64,000 nt of DNA from Silurus meridionalis (GCF_014805685.1 NC_060884.1:14366856-14430855), one strand, 5' to 3'. Counted from the first letter of the stretch, positions 34,745 through 47,149 are shown. The notes: generated by a model from the sequence alone, not told the origin. Translations and numbers: made by a program.

Positions 34745-35869
34745 GCTCCACCAAATGATTGTTTACATTTTTCTGCTCCATAAGTTGTCTCCCCAGGGTT
34801 TAGAGATAAAGTTCAGAGTTACTCCCGTCTTAAACCTAAAGTGTTGAAGTATATGAGATACTCAGAGGAGGCGTAGGTTTGTATTGAAGTGGAAAGCTTG
34901 TTAGTGTTTTCATTAGAGGTGCACTGTGTCTTATGGTCACTAGAGGGCTTTAAATATAACAAATTGCTCCTTTATTTGTTCTCAAGTTCCAGTTAGCATG
35001 AGAAAGCATAAAAACATAAAACCAAAAAAATATTAATTCATATAAAAAAAGAGATTATTGTTGTGAAAAATCACAATACCATAAAACATTTTTAGACCTT
35101 TTATGAGACAATCTTTCCAACACTACGCAGCACACTTTGGGCAAAGTTGATCATATTTATCACATTTTGCATTATTAAAGCATTTCATTATGGAGGTTTA
35201 ATCAATATTGTCTGTGTTCAAATAAATACATAAATAATTTTAGTTATTCTTACTCAAGCATAAAAAAATATGCAGTATTTCTTGTGCTCATTCTGGACAA
35301 TCCCTGTTCAGACCATGGTTTGTGTGCAAAAATCTGCAACTTTACCATGATGAACTTATCATATTTAGCAATGCAGGTTAAGCCTTAGGTAAGACAATAA
35401 ATGCATCTCCTCCTTCTTTCATTGAATTCCAGGCATACAGCTAGAACAGGAAATCAGTTATACACAGCCTAAGAGGACCTCACCAAAATAAGGTGGTGCT
35501 TTTAGAGGTGAGACATGTGTCATCCTTCATGAGAATAAAAAGGTTTAGCTAGGCCATGTCAAATGTGTAATAGGCTGGTATGTGACATATATTATCCACA
35601 GTTTTGATAAATTAAGACTGATGATTGAACTTAATGAATCAGCTTATTAATATTTCCATCCTAAGACCGATTGTGTTCGAACATCATTTTATTTCATGAT
35701 TGACAGTGTGCATTTAGGGCTAAATGCACATAATCACTTGATCCTTATCTATAACTTGACATGACTTGCTTGTGAGCTACTTGCCCAATTTTAAGCTCTT
35801 AGTTTTGAGTACCGTTAAGTAAACTTTTACTTAAAACTTGCATATGTGAAGGACCATCTAAATATTTGA
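34745..35869. other. Gene-free AT-rich DNA
   Basis: No exon, RNA gene or recognisable element is seen. Confidence 0.5.
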
Positions 35870-36108
35870 AGGCCCCCTAAGGCTGAGCCCCAGATCTCAC
35901 CCTAAGCTGTGTGCCGCAGCCCCCATGCCAAAGGGCCTCTGGTTCCTCTTCTTTGTATAAGAAAGTGTCTTACGTGGTTCTAATAAATCACCTTAACTAA
36001 TAATGCCTTTCCAATGTGATTCATGACTTTAGTGACAGGTCAAATTACCGGTGTGGATCCCTGGCATGGAATGAGTCGAAATCGAACCGACCTTGTCCTC
36101 GGGCGACG

Positions 36109-36111
<3 letters not shown>
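35870..36111. promoter_or_regulatory. Candidate conserved non-coding block
   Basis: High-complexity sequence with CAGCCCCCATGCCAAAGGGCC, TTCATGACTTTAGTGACAGGTC and several CpGs near 36048-36108 (cgaaatcgaaccgacc). It is bounded downstream by the GT/CT/CA array complex. No coding frame is convincing. Regulatory function is inferred only from contrast with the surroundings. Confidence 0.22.
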
Positions 36112-36150
<39 letters not shown>

Positions 36151-36151
36151 A

Positions 36152-36194
<43 letters not shown>
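36112..36194. repeat. (GT)n microsatellite
   Basis: GT array with a GCATGC interruption near 36148-36154. Confidence 0.97.
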
Positions 36195-36197
<3 letters not shown>

Positions 36198-36382
36198 GGG
36201 TTGGGAGAGTTGAGGGTTTGGAGAAAGGAGGTAGAGCTATCGCTATTGGTGCAGTAGAGGAGGATAGGAGGACTAAGGAGGCTGCAGCTTCTCTTTTCTT
36301 TAAATTTATGTTCTTTCTTTTGTGTGAGAAACAAACAAAAGAGAGCAATAAAGGCTGACTTTTCTTCCTTTTTTTCCTTTCC

Positions 36383-36384
<2 letters not shown>

Positions 36385-36428
<44 letters not shown>

Positions 36429-36435
36429 CACACAC

Positions 36436-36502
<67 letters not shown>

Positions 36503-36524
36503 ATTTACTCACTCACTCACTCAC
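36385..36524. repeat. Compound (CT)n(CA)n(ACTC)n microsatellite
   Basis: CT units to 36425, CA units with one CAAA break to 36500, then ACTC units at 36507-36524. The CA block is the reverse complement of the GT array about 230 bp upstream, so the two can pair. The long frames at 36029-36498 (minus) are artefacts of these arrays. Confidence 0.97.
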
Positions 36525-37288
36525 TTAATCATTCACTCCCACACTCACTCCCACACTTATTCGGTCACATAGGTTTTGGAGTAGTGCATGATTATTGACT
36601 AGTGCGTGAAACCAGGGATGAATTTATAACCTTTTGACTGTATGCTGTGGTTAAATGCAAATAGCAACTATTTGCAAACGCATGAAATAAAGACTTACTA
36701 CATATGCAAACTCCGTGCTAGTTTTATTAGATTTCAAACTATATGACTGAGCTTAAATGCAAGCTCAAATTTAAAGTCTTTGAAGGTAGTTTTTACAGTC
36801 TGAAGTCAGAATGAAAGTACTCATTTTATAGTAAGCACATCCTCTGCCATGATCACATAGTATAGTACTTCAGCACATCCTGGCATATTATAAGGATCAT
36901 AAATAACAGTAACGTACTTCTGCATTTGATTTTCACTTTATATAGACCCACAAGTGTTTTTACTAAAATAGTTTGTAAGCAGGAAAATCCAAATAATACA
37001 TTCATTCTTTGAATGAAGATTGGTGTTACACAAACTTAATGGTGAATAAGGAATTGTTTTTTTTATGTTTTTTTTTTTAGCCATCTTCTTTATTTATGCA
37101 CTGGTAAACCACATGGAAAGATGGTAATGGTTTGCAAAATGCACAATTGAAAACGTATTTTAAATGTTATTGGCAGACCAAGCCCTTCTTTTTAGTAACA
37201 GATATCTGTCAGATTACATTACAGTAAAGAGCTTTTTTCTACATTTGCCAGCATCTCAATGGCCCATATGTGCCAGTAATAAGAAAAA
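36525..37288. other. Gene-free AT-rich DNA
   Basis: No exon is recognised. A T-rich run ending in TTTTTTTTAG lies at 37058-37080. Confidence 0.5.
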
Positions 37289-37290
37289 CA

Positions 37291-37386
<96 letters not shown>

Positions 37387-37398
37387 ATATATATATAA
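37289..37398. repeat. (CTAT)n = (GATA)n microsatellite ending in (TA)n
   Basis: About 24 CTAT units followed by TATATATATA. It is the second GATA-type array in the window and similar in length to the one at 27553-27647. Confidence 0.98.
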
Positions 37399-38537
37399 AC
37401 ATTGCACAAAGTATTTTTTAAAAGGCACAATACACCTGGGTACACTGCACATCTTTTTTATCTGCCTCACCTTCATAACAGCCTCACATAAGCCCCTAAA
37501 GCACCAGTAAGACAATACATTTCACATTGTGTAGCATGTCTTTATCTTGTGTGCAATGTTCATTTTTCAGTGAATACGTTTGCTGATAGTGTGCATTGCC
37601 AAAGCATTTTGGCCACATCTTGCCACAGCTTGATTGCAATTTTAGTTTGAATGATGTTTGGTGAAATTAAAGTGCTGCTTGTTGTGGGTTGCTCTCCAGA
37701 TGAACTTTATTTGAGCAATCGTTCCAACTGCTTGTTGTTATTGAGGTGGCAATTTTATAAATGGGTTTAAAACTTGATAACACTAAGCATCAACCAATGT
37801 GTACATTTCTGACATTGTGATCTTTTGGGGATTAGAGCTGTATGCTTCACAATAAAATGGCTTTCTGAGCCAGATCTTGCAGGTATCAATCATTTTCCTT
37901 TTTAAGATCTAAGCAGTTTAGCTTCCCTCTCTTGGTGCTATTAAATCAAATGTTCCCTTTCCAACATCTGTGCTTGTGCTTGAACTATGTACTATACATA
38001 GTTTAGTGTTGATTAGCAGTACACACAGTACCAGTACCAGTTTTTGAATGCACATTTGAATAGCTACTGATTTAACAAGTACTTAAGTTAATAAAGTAGA
38101 AAGTAGTGTTATTTTGCTTCTTTATGGCAGAGAATGATTTCTTAAATGATCTATATATTGTCAAATCTGAAAAGGAAATGTTTTGTAACTAAAAAAGAAC
38201 CAGCTCTGCTTTATTATCTGTTATTGCGAATATTAACAATCATCTGTCTTACTGTGTCTCTCTCTCCCAGAATGACTGACAACAAGATTTGAAATGTGAA
38301 CAAAATTAAGAGCAGTTTTACACAATAATATATATATATATTTTTTTATGTTTCTTTTCGTAAAAAAGATATAATTCTGTGTGGTATACAACAATGCAAG
38401 ACTTTATTTTATACAACAATCTGTGTCAGCTCTTTTAAAGAATAGTGACAATCATTCTGGACTATACTGTACACAGTATTAATACACTGCACGGTGCATT
38501 AGCATTTCACACCATCAGTCATGTATACTGTGCATAA

Positions 38538-38543
<6 letters not shown>
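37399..38543. other. Gene-free AT-rich DNA
   Basis: No exon or mobile element is recognised. There is a short TATATA tract at 38329-38341. Confidence 0.5.

Positions 38544-38602
<59 letters not shown>
38544..38602. repeat. (TG)n microsatellite
   Basis: About 29 TG units followed by TATGTG. Confidence 0.97.
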
Positions 38603-38604
<2 letters not shown>

Positions 38605-38611
<7 letters not shown>

Positions 38612-38830
38612 TTTCAACATTTGCATCCGCCCTGAGAACCAAGGAAACATGCAAATGAATATGTTAATAGATGTGAGGGCTCACTGCTTCTTTCACATGC
38701 ACAGTAATCTGGCACTAAACTAGAAATTAGGCCATACCTGCAAATTACTATCATCCTCATTTGCAATAGTTACTTTGCATTGAAGGTCTCTTCTGATCTC
38801 AGAACAAGCTGTGTGATTGTATGAATAGGT
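38605..38830. promoter_or_regulatory. Candidate conserved non-coding block with octamer site
   Basis: Repeat-free sequence containing GGAAACATGCAAATGAATATG, which includes a perfect ATGCAAAT POU/octamer motif beside TATGTTAATAG. Further TTTGCAT/ATTTGCAA half-sites lie near 38610 and 38758-38780. There is no credible open frame. It may be an enhancer, but conservation is untested. Confidence 0.25.
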
Positions 38831-39224
38831 TTTCATGGTTTGTTGCTTTGATGGATTGTGTGTATAAACTGTGTGAAAAATGTAGCGTGTGCCAGCTGTA
38901 TATTTGAAGTATATTAGGCAGGACAGTTATGACAGAGTGGCCTCATAAGACCTCTCTTGCTTGAGTTCACAAATTATGGGGTTTTTAAATCAGTCTTAGG
39001 TTAGGTAGAAACAAGAACACTTTGGAAGACTGAAAAACTTGATGTTGCTTGACTAGTGTGCATGCAAAGAAAACACAGGATTAGCACTAAAGCTTCCTTC
39101 AAAGCAAAGTAACAAGTTGCATCCTGACTAAAAGACTTATACATATGTATAAAGTATATAGTAAATAGATATAGGCTATATGGCCTCTCATAATCTTTAA
39201 CTAATTTGTCTGAGAAATTTTACA

Positions 39225-39740
39225 CAGGTAAGAATGTTGAAATAATTTTTTTTGGGATCTGAACCAAAAGCAATGAGGTCCATGAGGCATCTGAGGAAAG
39301 GCCCCAGACTCTGCTTCACCAGTAGGGAAACAACGGTCTTTGTTAAATGGCACATTTCCCACTCACCTTGTTCTAATTACTGCTCATTCTCAGGCACGTC
39401 AGTTTAATATACAGAAAACGTGGTTTTACTAAAGTCCCTTTCTCCACTACTCCTCTGGCTGGCTTGTGCGGAAAACTGCTCCGAGTACAAGAGAGCCTCC
39501 AGGGCCTTCTGCGGTCTGCTTTCCCACAGTGCAACACAGACTCGCAGTGACAAATCACAGGACTGTACTCTCCCCAGAACAAACACATAGGGACCACAGC
39601 CCATGTTTTGATGGATAAAAGTCAGAGTGATCAGGACTGCAGCAGGATGGCAGGTCTGCTGGATGTCCGTGCCACCATGGTTGTTTTGACCACATGTGGG
39701 TTTGACTTCAACAGGCTTGCAGCTGTCTCACCGAATTAAC
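39225..39740. promoter_or_regulatory. Candidate conserved non-coding block
   Basis: Balanced-composition, repeat-free sequence (tgaggtccatgaggcatctg onward, CACCTTGTTCTAATTACTGC, and a CpG-containing middle at 39465-39550). Two overlapping minus-strand frames (39373-39597 and 39404-39604) cover it, but in different phases and with no known motif. It stands out from the AT-rich flanks. Confidence 0.2.
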
Positions 39741-39941
39741 ATATACTCAGAAGAATTACTGAAGACACAAGTATATTCTTTAAGCATCATTATGCTTATT
39801 GTATTCACACCTCTTTGCTGGCACTTACTGAACAGTGACTGAGAGAACTTTTGCTGCTTTTCTTTTGCAAGTTACCCACACAGTTATGAATCATAAAAAT
39901 AATTAACGTTAAAATACAGTATAAATTAGAATAATGCTTCT

Positions 39942-39957
39942 TTTTTTTTTTTTTTTC
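39942..39957. repeat. Poly-T run
   Basis: 16 consecutive T. Confidence 0.85.
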
Positions 39958-42174
39958 AAGTTATATTGAGATTCATATTCTCCTGTATACTCCTTTATGC
40001 AATTAGATAATAAGGTAATATTAATTACAGATACATTAATATTATTTTGATTGTCATATAATTCAGAGTATTTGTTGTGAGTGCCATGTGTTTGTGATTA
40101 GTGTGTGAGTAAAAAAAAAAAAAAAAAATGTTTTGCTTGATCTCATGCGATCAGAACAGATCTAATGGCCTCCAGGCATTGCATCGGTAAGCCACTACAA
40201 ACAAAACAGCTTTGTTTTTTCATTTTAATCTAACTCAGTTATGGATTGTGAGCACATAATCATGCATAATCAATAACATAAGTGACATCAGAACAACTAA
40301 CACATTAAAGCTTGCTGTGGGTTCCTTTGCTCTTCCTTATCCCCCTCCTACTGGCCCTTAAATAGACAATGAGAGAAAGAGAGAGAGAACAGAAACACAT
40401 TTCCACTGAATCCTCTGTTCCCAACACTGCCTCTTCTAACAGCTAACCATTGCAACCTAACACACAACTCTGCATCAAAGCCCACAAGGCTTTTTTAGCT
40501 TCTACCTCCCAAGAGTTGCTCAAACTCAATAGATGAGTGCATTCTTCTGTGGCATTTGGAGAGAAAACACATTGAGCGATGTCAGGATATTGTGACTGAA
40601 AGTCTTTAAAACAGCCCAGAAGACCCCACGATGGCAAATATATCAAAGAAACTAAATTGAAGAACACTTTTTTCTATTTTGACCATAGATAATGGGATGA
40701 GTTCCTACAGTATTGTTGGCTATAGATTAAGAAAAATAAATATGGCAAATGTAAAGCAGATTAGGTTCTTATTTGGGGAACATACTGTACATGTATGCAT
40801 AGACAGACTGACATAAACACACAAACATACAAACAATTATCTGTAGTTTCAGACAATTTACGTACAACTTTTCAGTTCTGTGGAAATTTTGTAACTCTAA
40901 TTTTGTGATTGGTTTAAAAATGAAAACAGGTTTTATTCTTAAAGGAGACATCCTACCAGGAAATGTATGTTTAATGCTTGCTCTTTAATAGTAAAAATAA
41001 CATTAGGTGCGATAATAAAAATGACGTATTCATACAGATTTAATTAGTAATCAAATACAACACAATTCTGGCTAATTGCAGCATAATCATTGCACAGGCT
41101 GTGCTGTAGTTTGTGTTTTAAAATTGTGATACATGCATCATTTTATAATTTAACCACCTGCCTTAGCCCTGTTAGAAAAGGGGCTGCTGATGTAACCAAT
41201 TTTATAATGAACATCAAAGTCCTCTATATGGCAAATTTAAATAATCCAGTCAGTTGTTATAAGAGGAAGAATAGAGAAAAATATAGAATATATGACTTTT
41301 ACCTGATTTACTATGCAATCTGCAACTGGCATGATAACGTGTATCATCTTTTCTTGCTATCTTTTCCTGCAATAATGCATTTTCTTATCCTAACTAATCA
41401 GGCTAAACCAAAATCTACTCTTAATGCTTTGAATTGTTTTCAATTCAGTTAGGAGTTAATAATAGATGATGTAGTTGGGCCCTGTGACAATAACAGTTAA
41501 GGATAGTCTGAATGTCTAAGGCTCCTGCATGTCAAGGCGTAGAAGATGTCAGTCAACTTAAAATGCGTCACCCAAGTGAGCAGTGAAACATGGACACTGG
41601 GTGACAAGCGGTACTGGTGTGGTAGCTGCAGTTCATAGGTCATTAGCATGCTGTGTGATTTTAAAATATTTCTTGTAATAATAGATAACATGAGCCATGG
41701 TATATACAGTATATGTGCCTTTTAGTGTTTGTGTTGGACCTATATATTTTAACTATTCGTCGAATTACTCCTATGATATTTCCCTTCATGGTGTAGTGTT
41801 ACATTTTCAGAGTAATAGAAAACCAAGACCCACATTAAAAGGTGTGAGCCCTGTGACTGAGAGAATAATGTGCATATTCTATCCAAAGTCCGAAATATGA
41901 TAGTTTATTGGTTTCTTTGTGGCAAAACGTCTTTGGTATGTGTCTCCTTTTATCATTAGCCTGCTCTACTTGTACAATAATCATAAAGATGAAGAGCTGA
42001 GGATTGACTCGGTTGGTCTGAATTACATTGTGAGACACTATACCAATTCTACACAAATACATGCAAGACAGTGCTGGGAGAGAGATAAGACTTGTCTACA
42101 GTATTACTACCAAAATGGTAGTCATTTCCTAAATACGTGGTAAGTAAGAAACATTTAAGTAGCACATATGTAGG
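39958..42174. other. Gene-free DNA
   Basis: A poly-A run of about 19 lies at 40111-40129 and a short GA tract at 40375-40389. The 74-codon minus frame at 40443-40667 and the 120-codon plus frame at 41090-41452 show no domain I know. Confidence 0.45.
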
Positions 42175-43033
42175 ACTGTGGGAATTGTGGTTATGGTACA
42201 TGTATTCGTACCGAAAGTCTTTGGTACAGGGCTTTCGGTTTGGTGAACATATTTACCGAATGCAATCCTTTTCACATGCAAAACATAAAATCTGAGTTCC
42301 CTCAGGAATGCATTAAGAAGCAGGAAAAGATGAAAACATACACAATGCTAGGGGTATAAAAAAAAGAAACCAGAGTTGTGTCACTGTGGCTACTCACTCT
42401 GTACTGGACATAAGATTTGTTTTGCGCATGCATGAAAACGCTAAAGAATCCATAGCACTAGTGTTAGCCGCTGGTTATCGACTAACACTAGCACAATGGG
42501 TTTTTTAGCGGTTTATGTCCAGCTTCAATCAATTCCCTTAAAATTTGTAAATCCTGACAATTCTGCATATCGAGGAAGTAAATGAATGATGGAATGATTA
42601 AAGACATTTGTTAAAGTATGCTAAAATAAGTAATGTATTTCAGCATATGTATTACCCAAATGGGGTCTAACAAATGTAAACTATTAATTAAATTTTTCCA
42701 TTTATTGAATTTTATTTAATCAATTCAATTTGTGCCTATTTATTTGATTGCTCAATCTAATAAGTATAATAAAACAATTTATTGCATTATTTTGATTAAT
42801 TATATTTTATTTTTATAAAATATAATTTTATATATTATTTAACCAAGTAGGTATTTTATTTAAAATTGTTTTTAAAATGTAAACTGTTAATGTTCACAAA
42901 TGTTAATAATAAAAAAAAAAAAACAGCAAGGAATTTTAGGTTTTACATTTCCTTCCCCCTCACTGTACCGATATTGAACCAAACTGCGTCTTAAAAACTG
43001 AGGTGCATACCGAACCATGAATTTTGTGTAACT
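42175..43033. mobile_element. Probable non-autonomous hAT-like element
   Basis: The left part (tggtacatgtattcgtaccg, then GGTACAGGGCTTTCGGTTTGG) and the right part (cactgtaccgatattgaacc and gcataccgaaccatgaattttgtgta) closely resemble the two ends of a widespread teleost DNA-transposon repeat with CGGTACCGAAC-rich ends (recalled, not searched). The exact borders and target duplication are not resolved. The interior is non-coding and contains a hairpin at 42458-42491. Confidence 0.5.
42458..42491. repeat. Perfect hairpin inside the hAT-like element
   Basis: ctagtgttag (42458-42467) and ctaacactag (42482-42491) are perfect inverted arms around a 14-nt loop. Confidence 0.85.
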
Positions 43034-44892
43034 TATGAAGTATAATTCACTAGGCTGTTTTTTGTTTTGCCAGGAAATAACTGAGACAAGGCATCGGTTT
43101 CCATTTTTATTCAGTTATTAAGAAATAATAAACCAGTGATTGAAAGAAAACAACACACATCAGGCTTGTAGAGACATGAAGCAGTAACGGTAAATGTTCA
43201 GCTTCCTCTTCCCAGTGGTGCCTCTTCTTAAAAATTTATAGACAATAACAATTTGATTGACAGGATTGAGTCAGAATTGGTTTTAGAATGGGGCTGTAGC
43301 AAATGCTTGCATAGAATTTGAGTTCCACTGAATTCTGAGCTAGTTTTTAGCTTTGAATTTACCAAAAGAAACGTGAAGCAAAAATTTTTTTGAAGGGCTT
43401 TCACATTTTAATTCTGCCTTTCTTTGACGAGGGCCTTTGCATCATCCATGACCATGCCCTCTCTGTGGATAATGTATCCTAAGAAAGGCACTTATTATTT
43501 TTTCTTTGACAAGAAGGTTGTTGGCTTGGAGTCTGTGTAAGACATTGATATGTTCAGTGAAGTTGTGTGCAGAATATTTCTGGATGTCATATATACATGC
43601 TAGGATGAATTTATCTAACATGTAACATGTCTGCATGACAGGGTAGTACAGTGGGTAGCATTGTCAATACTCAGCTTAAGGAATTGATTCTGAGCTTGGG
43701 CTAGTATCTATGTGGAGTTCTTGGATTGTGGCCAGTCTAAGATTGTACAATGTTTAGTGAGAATGAAATCATTTCTTATTCTTCAACAACTGGTGCTTGT
43801 GTAGGGCCAGGTTTTATTCTTTCCATAAATATCTTGCCAAGAGGTATAACTATTTCAGTGAGTCAATATTGTGACAGATAGCAGTCTCTACAGGACAGTT
43901 CAGTAACTATAGCTCTTCTCCACCCCTAACAAGATGCCGTTCAGAGCTGGATTGTTTCAATCAATTTCTGTAGAAAGTACTACAGGGTCAAATTTGGCTG
44001 CTGTGCAGTGTCATTCATTTAGGATTTAAAGGCAGAACAAAAATACTTACCAAAATGATTGTAGGACTGCACAGTCTCAATTATATGTGCACAACTTTTT
44101 TTGATGTCTTCAGATGAAGTGAGACTTTTAGCAGAAATCTTTAGCATTTGACTCGGTTGCTGTCATATACACCAGGTTGGACAATGAGTTGTCCAGTCCA
44201 AAGACCTGGCATGAATTTGATCAGGATTGGCACTACTAATTTATGGCGCTGGTTTATTAGGTTTTCCAAAGTAGTGTAAACAGTGATTAGCTATTCTTGC
44301 CTACCTACTATGTGGGCCTGATCTGTGATGGCTTGGAATAGATTGTTGAAACCTGCTGCTTCCATGTCAGAGGCAAAGTCCTGTGTCATGAAGTGCCAAA
44401 CAGAGTTTCATAAAAAAAAGTACTTTAAGAGAAAATAAACAAACAGAATAAGCGATAACACCCAGGAGGTCTGATGATCAGCAAATAAATAAACAAGACA
44501 AGACAAAATCAGGATGAGACCAAAAAAAAAAACAATTGGGAAAACAACAACAACAAAACACAGAGAATTAGATTAGCAATAAAAGAGTCAATGCACAGCC
44601 TTTTGAGATAACAGTAAAGCTTTGCATTGACTGATGAATCTAGTGAATCCAGATTACATGAAGATAAGGAACAGGTGTGCATCATCAGAAGTCTTGAGAT
44701 AAGTTGTGTTTTGTAATTGGTTTTTAGAACAGAGTATGGCAGAGGAGCTTGGGAAAGGGAGTTTGTTCCAGCACGTGCTGACACTGACATGACAGAAGCA
44801 GCAAGGCTGAATGTTCTTGGTGTAAGTGACAATAAATCTGTTATCCCCGAAACTGTGTTAAATTATTAGGTTTCATATAAATGAGGATCCAT
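43034..44892. other. Gene-free DNA with one SINE relic
   Basis: Apart from the tRNA-like relic at 43638-43730, no exon or element is recognised. The 107-codon minus frame at 44509-44832 is serine/leucine-rich without motifs. Confidence 0.45.
43638..43730 (+). repeat. Relic of a tRNA-derived SINE (head)
   Basis: gggtagtacagtgggtagca followed by attgattctgagcttggg and tatgtggagttct matches the layout of teleost SINEs that read 'ggcacagtgg-tagca ... gattctgagctcggg ... tgtgtggagttt' (recalled). It is diverged and lacks its tail. Confidence 0.45.
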
Positions 44893-45115
44893 GGGAGTGG
44901 TAACTTAGTGGTTAAAAGGTTGGACTTCTGATCAGAAGTTTAAATACCAAGCTGCAATTTCTGGGCCCTTGAACAAGGCCCTTAACCATTCGTTGCTTGT
45001 TTGTATAAAAAAAAAGGATATTTGTAAGTTGTTGGAAAAGGGTGTCTCTTACATGATGTATATATTCACATTTGATAACAATTTATTATTAGTGTTGATG
45101 ATGATGATGATGATC
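44893..45115 (+). repeat. tRNA-derived SINE relic
   Basis: A box-like gtggtaacttagtggttaaa is followed by a degenerate B box (gtttaaatacc), then gggcccttgaacaaggccct taacc and a tail ttgtaagttgttggaaaagg. The middle block is shared with the minus-strand SINE at 58608-58783. A GAT trinucleotide tract at 45099-45113 may be its 3' simple repeat. Confidence 0.6.
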
Positions 45116-46430
45116 ATATAGTTGGCTCCTATCACATTTTTTACTTCCTGTGATGTTTTTCAACCTTCAATTATGCTTCTAAGGTTATTTGAAGATGAAT
45201 GAAGTGTTACAAATACTTATCCAGACCCCTGTTTTCAGTTTAAAATACACGTTTTATTCTCACAAGTGAAAATTCTCACAAAAATGAAGTTTTACAACAA
45301 AAGCTTTCAGGTGGGGAATATAGAGGTTAAATACATAAATCAACATGTTTAAGCTTCATCATTAGTACATTTATATATAGTTCATATACATATACAATTT
45401 TGTACATTTACAGCATATATACATGTATTTATGTATAACAAGACCCTAAATTGTTCCAATGTGGAACCCTTGACTTAACGGTTTTTCATTTAGAAAGGTT
45501 TTGAAGCAAAAATTATTCAAGTGAGTAAAAATAAATCCATCTAACAAATTCCTTTTTGTGTGTGATTGTACATAACTTTCTGTGCTGCACTTCATACACA
45601 TAGCATTCACTTTACTTTTGACACGTATGTCTACCTTCGTGAAAGAACTGATGTGTTCAAGAGTAGAATTGTGTTACTGCTATTTCGAAATTGGACATTG
45701 GAGCTGTTGAAGTTGCATGTTAGTGAGCAAATGACACGCTTGTGAACTTTGTGTGGTGGATCAATTATTAAGACAAAAATGACTGAAATTTATTACTTCT
45801 GCCTTATCTTCCTGGCTGATTAAAAGCTCCAGACAGATACCACATAATCTTTCTTGCTATTTAATTTCAAGGTAATTATAGGTTACCTATGTTTTTTCTT
45901 TAATGAAATTAAACACATTTACTGGTCATACTGTAAAATGCAGTGCACAATGATTTTTGGGGGAAACCCTTAAATGATTTTGTGGTGAACCCTGGAACGT
46001 TGTGTTGTGGGACTCTTAATTTGCCAAAGAACCCTTAAACTACTTTATTTAAGGCTTGGGTTGTCTGGAAATACAGGCAGGTCCTACCCTAAAGACATTA
46101 TTTGCCCACAGTTAAAACTTGTGCCTGTATAACCTAAAATATAATGTGCATAAGGTTACATTTCAGCATATCTGCCAGTACATTTCTCCCTCTATTTTAC
46201 AGTTTCCAGACCCTGTGCTCTATTCTCAATGTTCGCTTCTGAGAGATATTCACACACAAGGGCTAAGATATTTGTATTTATGAATATTTGTCAAGATATA
46301 CAAAAACAATATCATATAGATATGTGAATAAGGTTGTGTTGCAACATGTCAGAGTGGGAATTTGTAATGCAAAAAGGTTGATACAATAGCACCATCTTGT
46401 GCTCATATGATATATATATATGTAACTGAG
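45116..46430. other. Gene-free AT-rich DNA
   Basis: GGAACCCTT-type motifs at 45465-45490 and GAACCC-type motifs at 45960-46040 hint at an old interspersed repeat, but no inverted ends could be matched. No exon is seen. Confidence 0.4.
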
Positions 46431-46432
46431 TA

Positions 46433-47149
46433 CAGTGGAACCCCGTTGTACGAGCAACCTATAGTACGAGCAAACTCGCTCGCAAAATTTTTACCCTGTT
46501 TCACGAGAAAATTTCAAAGGCACGAGCAAACCCACACTGCCGGTTCCCCGTTTTTGGCGGAGGATCGCATCAGTCGCTTAGTTGATGACGTATCACTCAG
46601 TGGCTCTCATTGTTCAGTGCAACAAAAACGTAACTGTGGCTGTGTGTGTGTGTATGTGTGTGTGTGTGTGCACGCGTGCGCGCCAGAGACGTGCTGTGGG
46701 GCACTAAGTAGACCGACACAAAAAAAAAACAAATAAAAGTGGCTAAGTGGTAACTTTTTTTAGTTTTATATTTTTATTTCACTAGAAATCTTGAAAAATG
46801 TCTCCCAAGAAAATCAGTGATGGTGCTGTGAAAACGAAAGTAAATAGAATTACCATGGAAACCGAAGAGGTTACAGCGTGGTGCGCGTCATGCACTCGCA
46901 ATCAACCACTACCACATGAGTAAGTGTTAAATTGTGTTTATATTACGGTAGTTTGCGGGTGTATTTGTTTTTAAAAATAGGCTACAAATACTTTTTAAGT
47001 GCAGAAATAAGCGATCAAATGAGATCTCGGAACGGATTAAATCACTTTTACATTCATTCCTATGGGGAAAATTAGTTTGAACATACGAGAAAATGGACCT
47101 ACGAGCAATTTTCAAGAAGGAATTATGCTCGTACAACGGGGTTCCACTG
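46433..47149 (+). mobile_element. pogo/Tigger-type element, internally deleted
   Basis: Starts cagtggaaccccgttgtacg and ends with the exact reverse complement, a perfect 24-bp terminal inverted repeat. A TA duplication flanks it (46431-46432 and 47150-47151), as Tc1/mariner/pogo elements make. At 717 bp it is far shorter than an autonomous Tigger. A transposase start remains at 46798. The clean ends suggest a relatively young copy that needs a helper transposase. Confidence 0.88.
46798..46939 (+). pseudogene. N-terminal remnant of pogo/Tigger transposase
   Basis: ATG at 46798 reads MSPKKISDGAVKTKVNRITM, the basic start typical of Tigger proteins. After a frame shift near 46865 a second frame reads QRGARHALAINHYHMSK, matching the helix-turn-helix segment (consensus ERGARVTDLA..Y.MSKSTIS). 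The catalytic DDE region is absent. The fragment lies inside the terminal repeats and shares their orientation. Confidence 0.65.

Noticed and set aside
36029..36498. Two overlapping minus-strand frames of more than 150 codons with poly-CV, poly-RE and poly-HT stretches
   Set aside because: They are translations of GT, CT and CA arrays. Open length follows from the lack of stop codons in such repeats.
40443..40667. 74-codon minus-strand frame that reads like ordinary protein
   Set aside because: No recognisable motif, no flanking splice sites that make sense, and no partner exons nearby.
45440..46050. MITE suggested by GGAACCCTT and AAGAACCCTTAAA motifs near both ends
   Set aside because: I could not match inverted ends or a target duplication, and the motifs are short.
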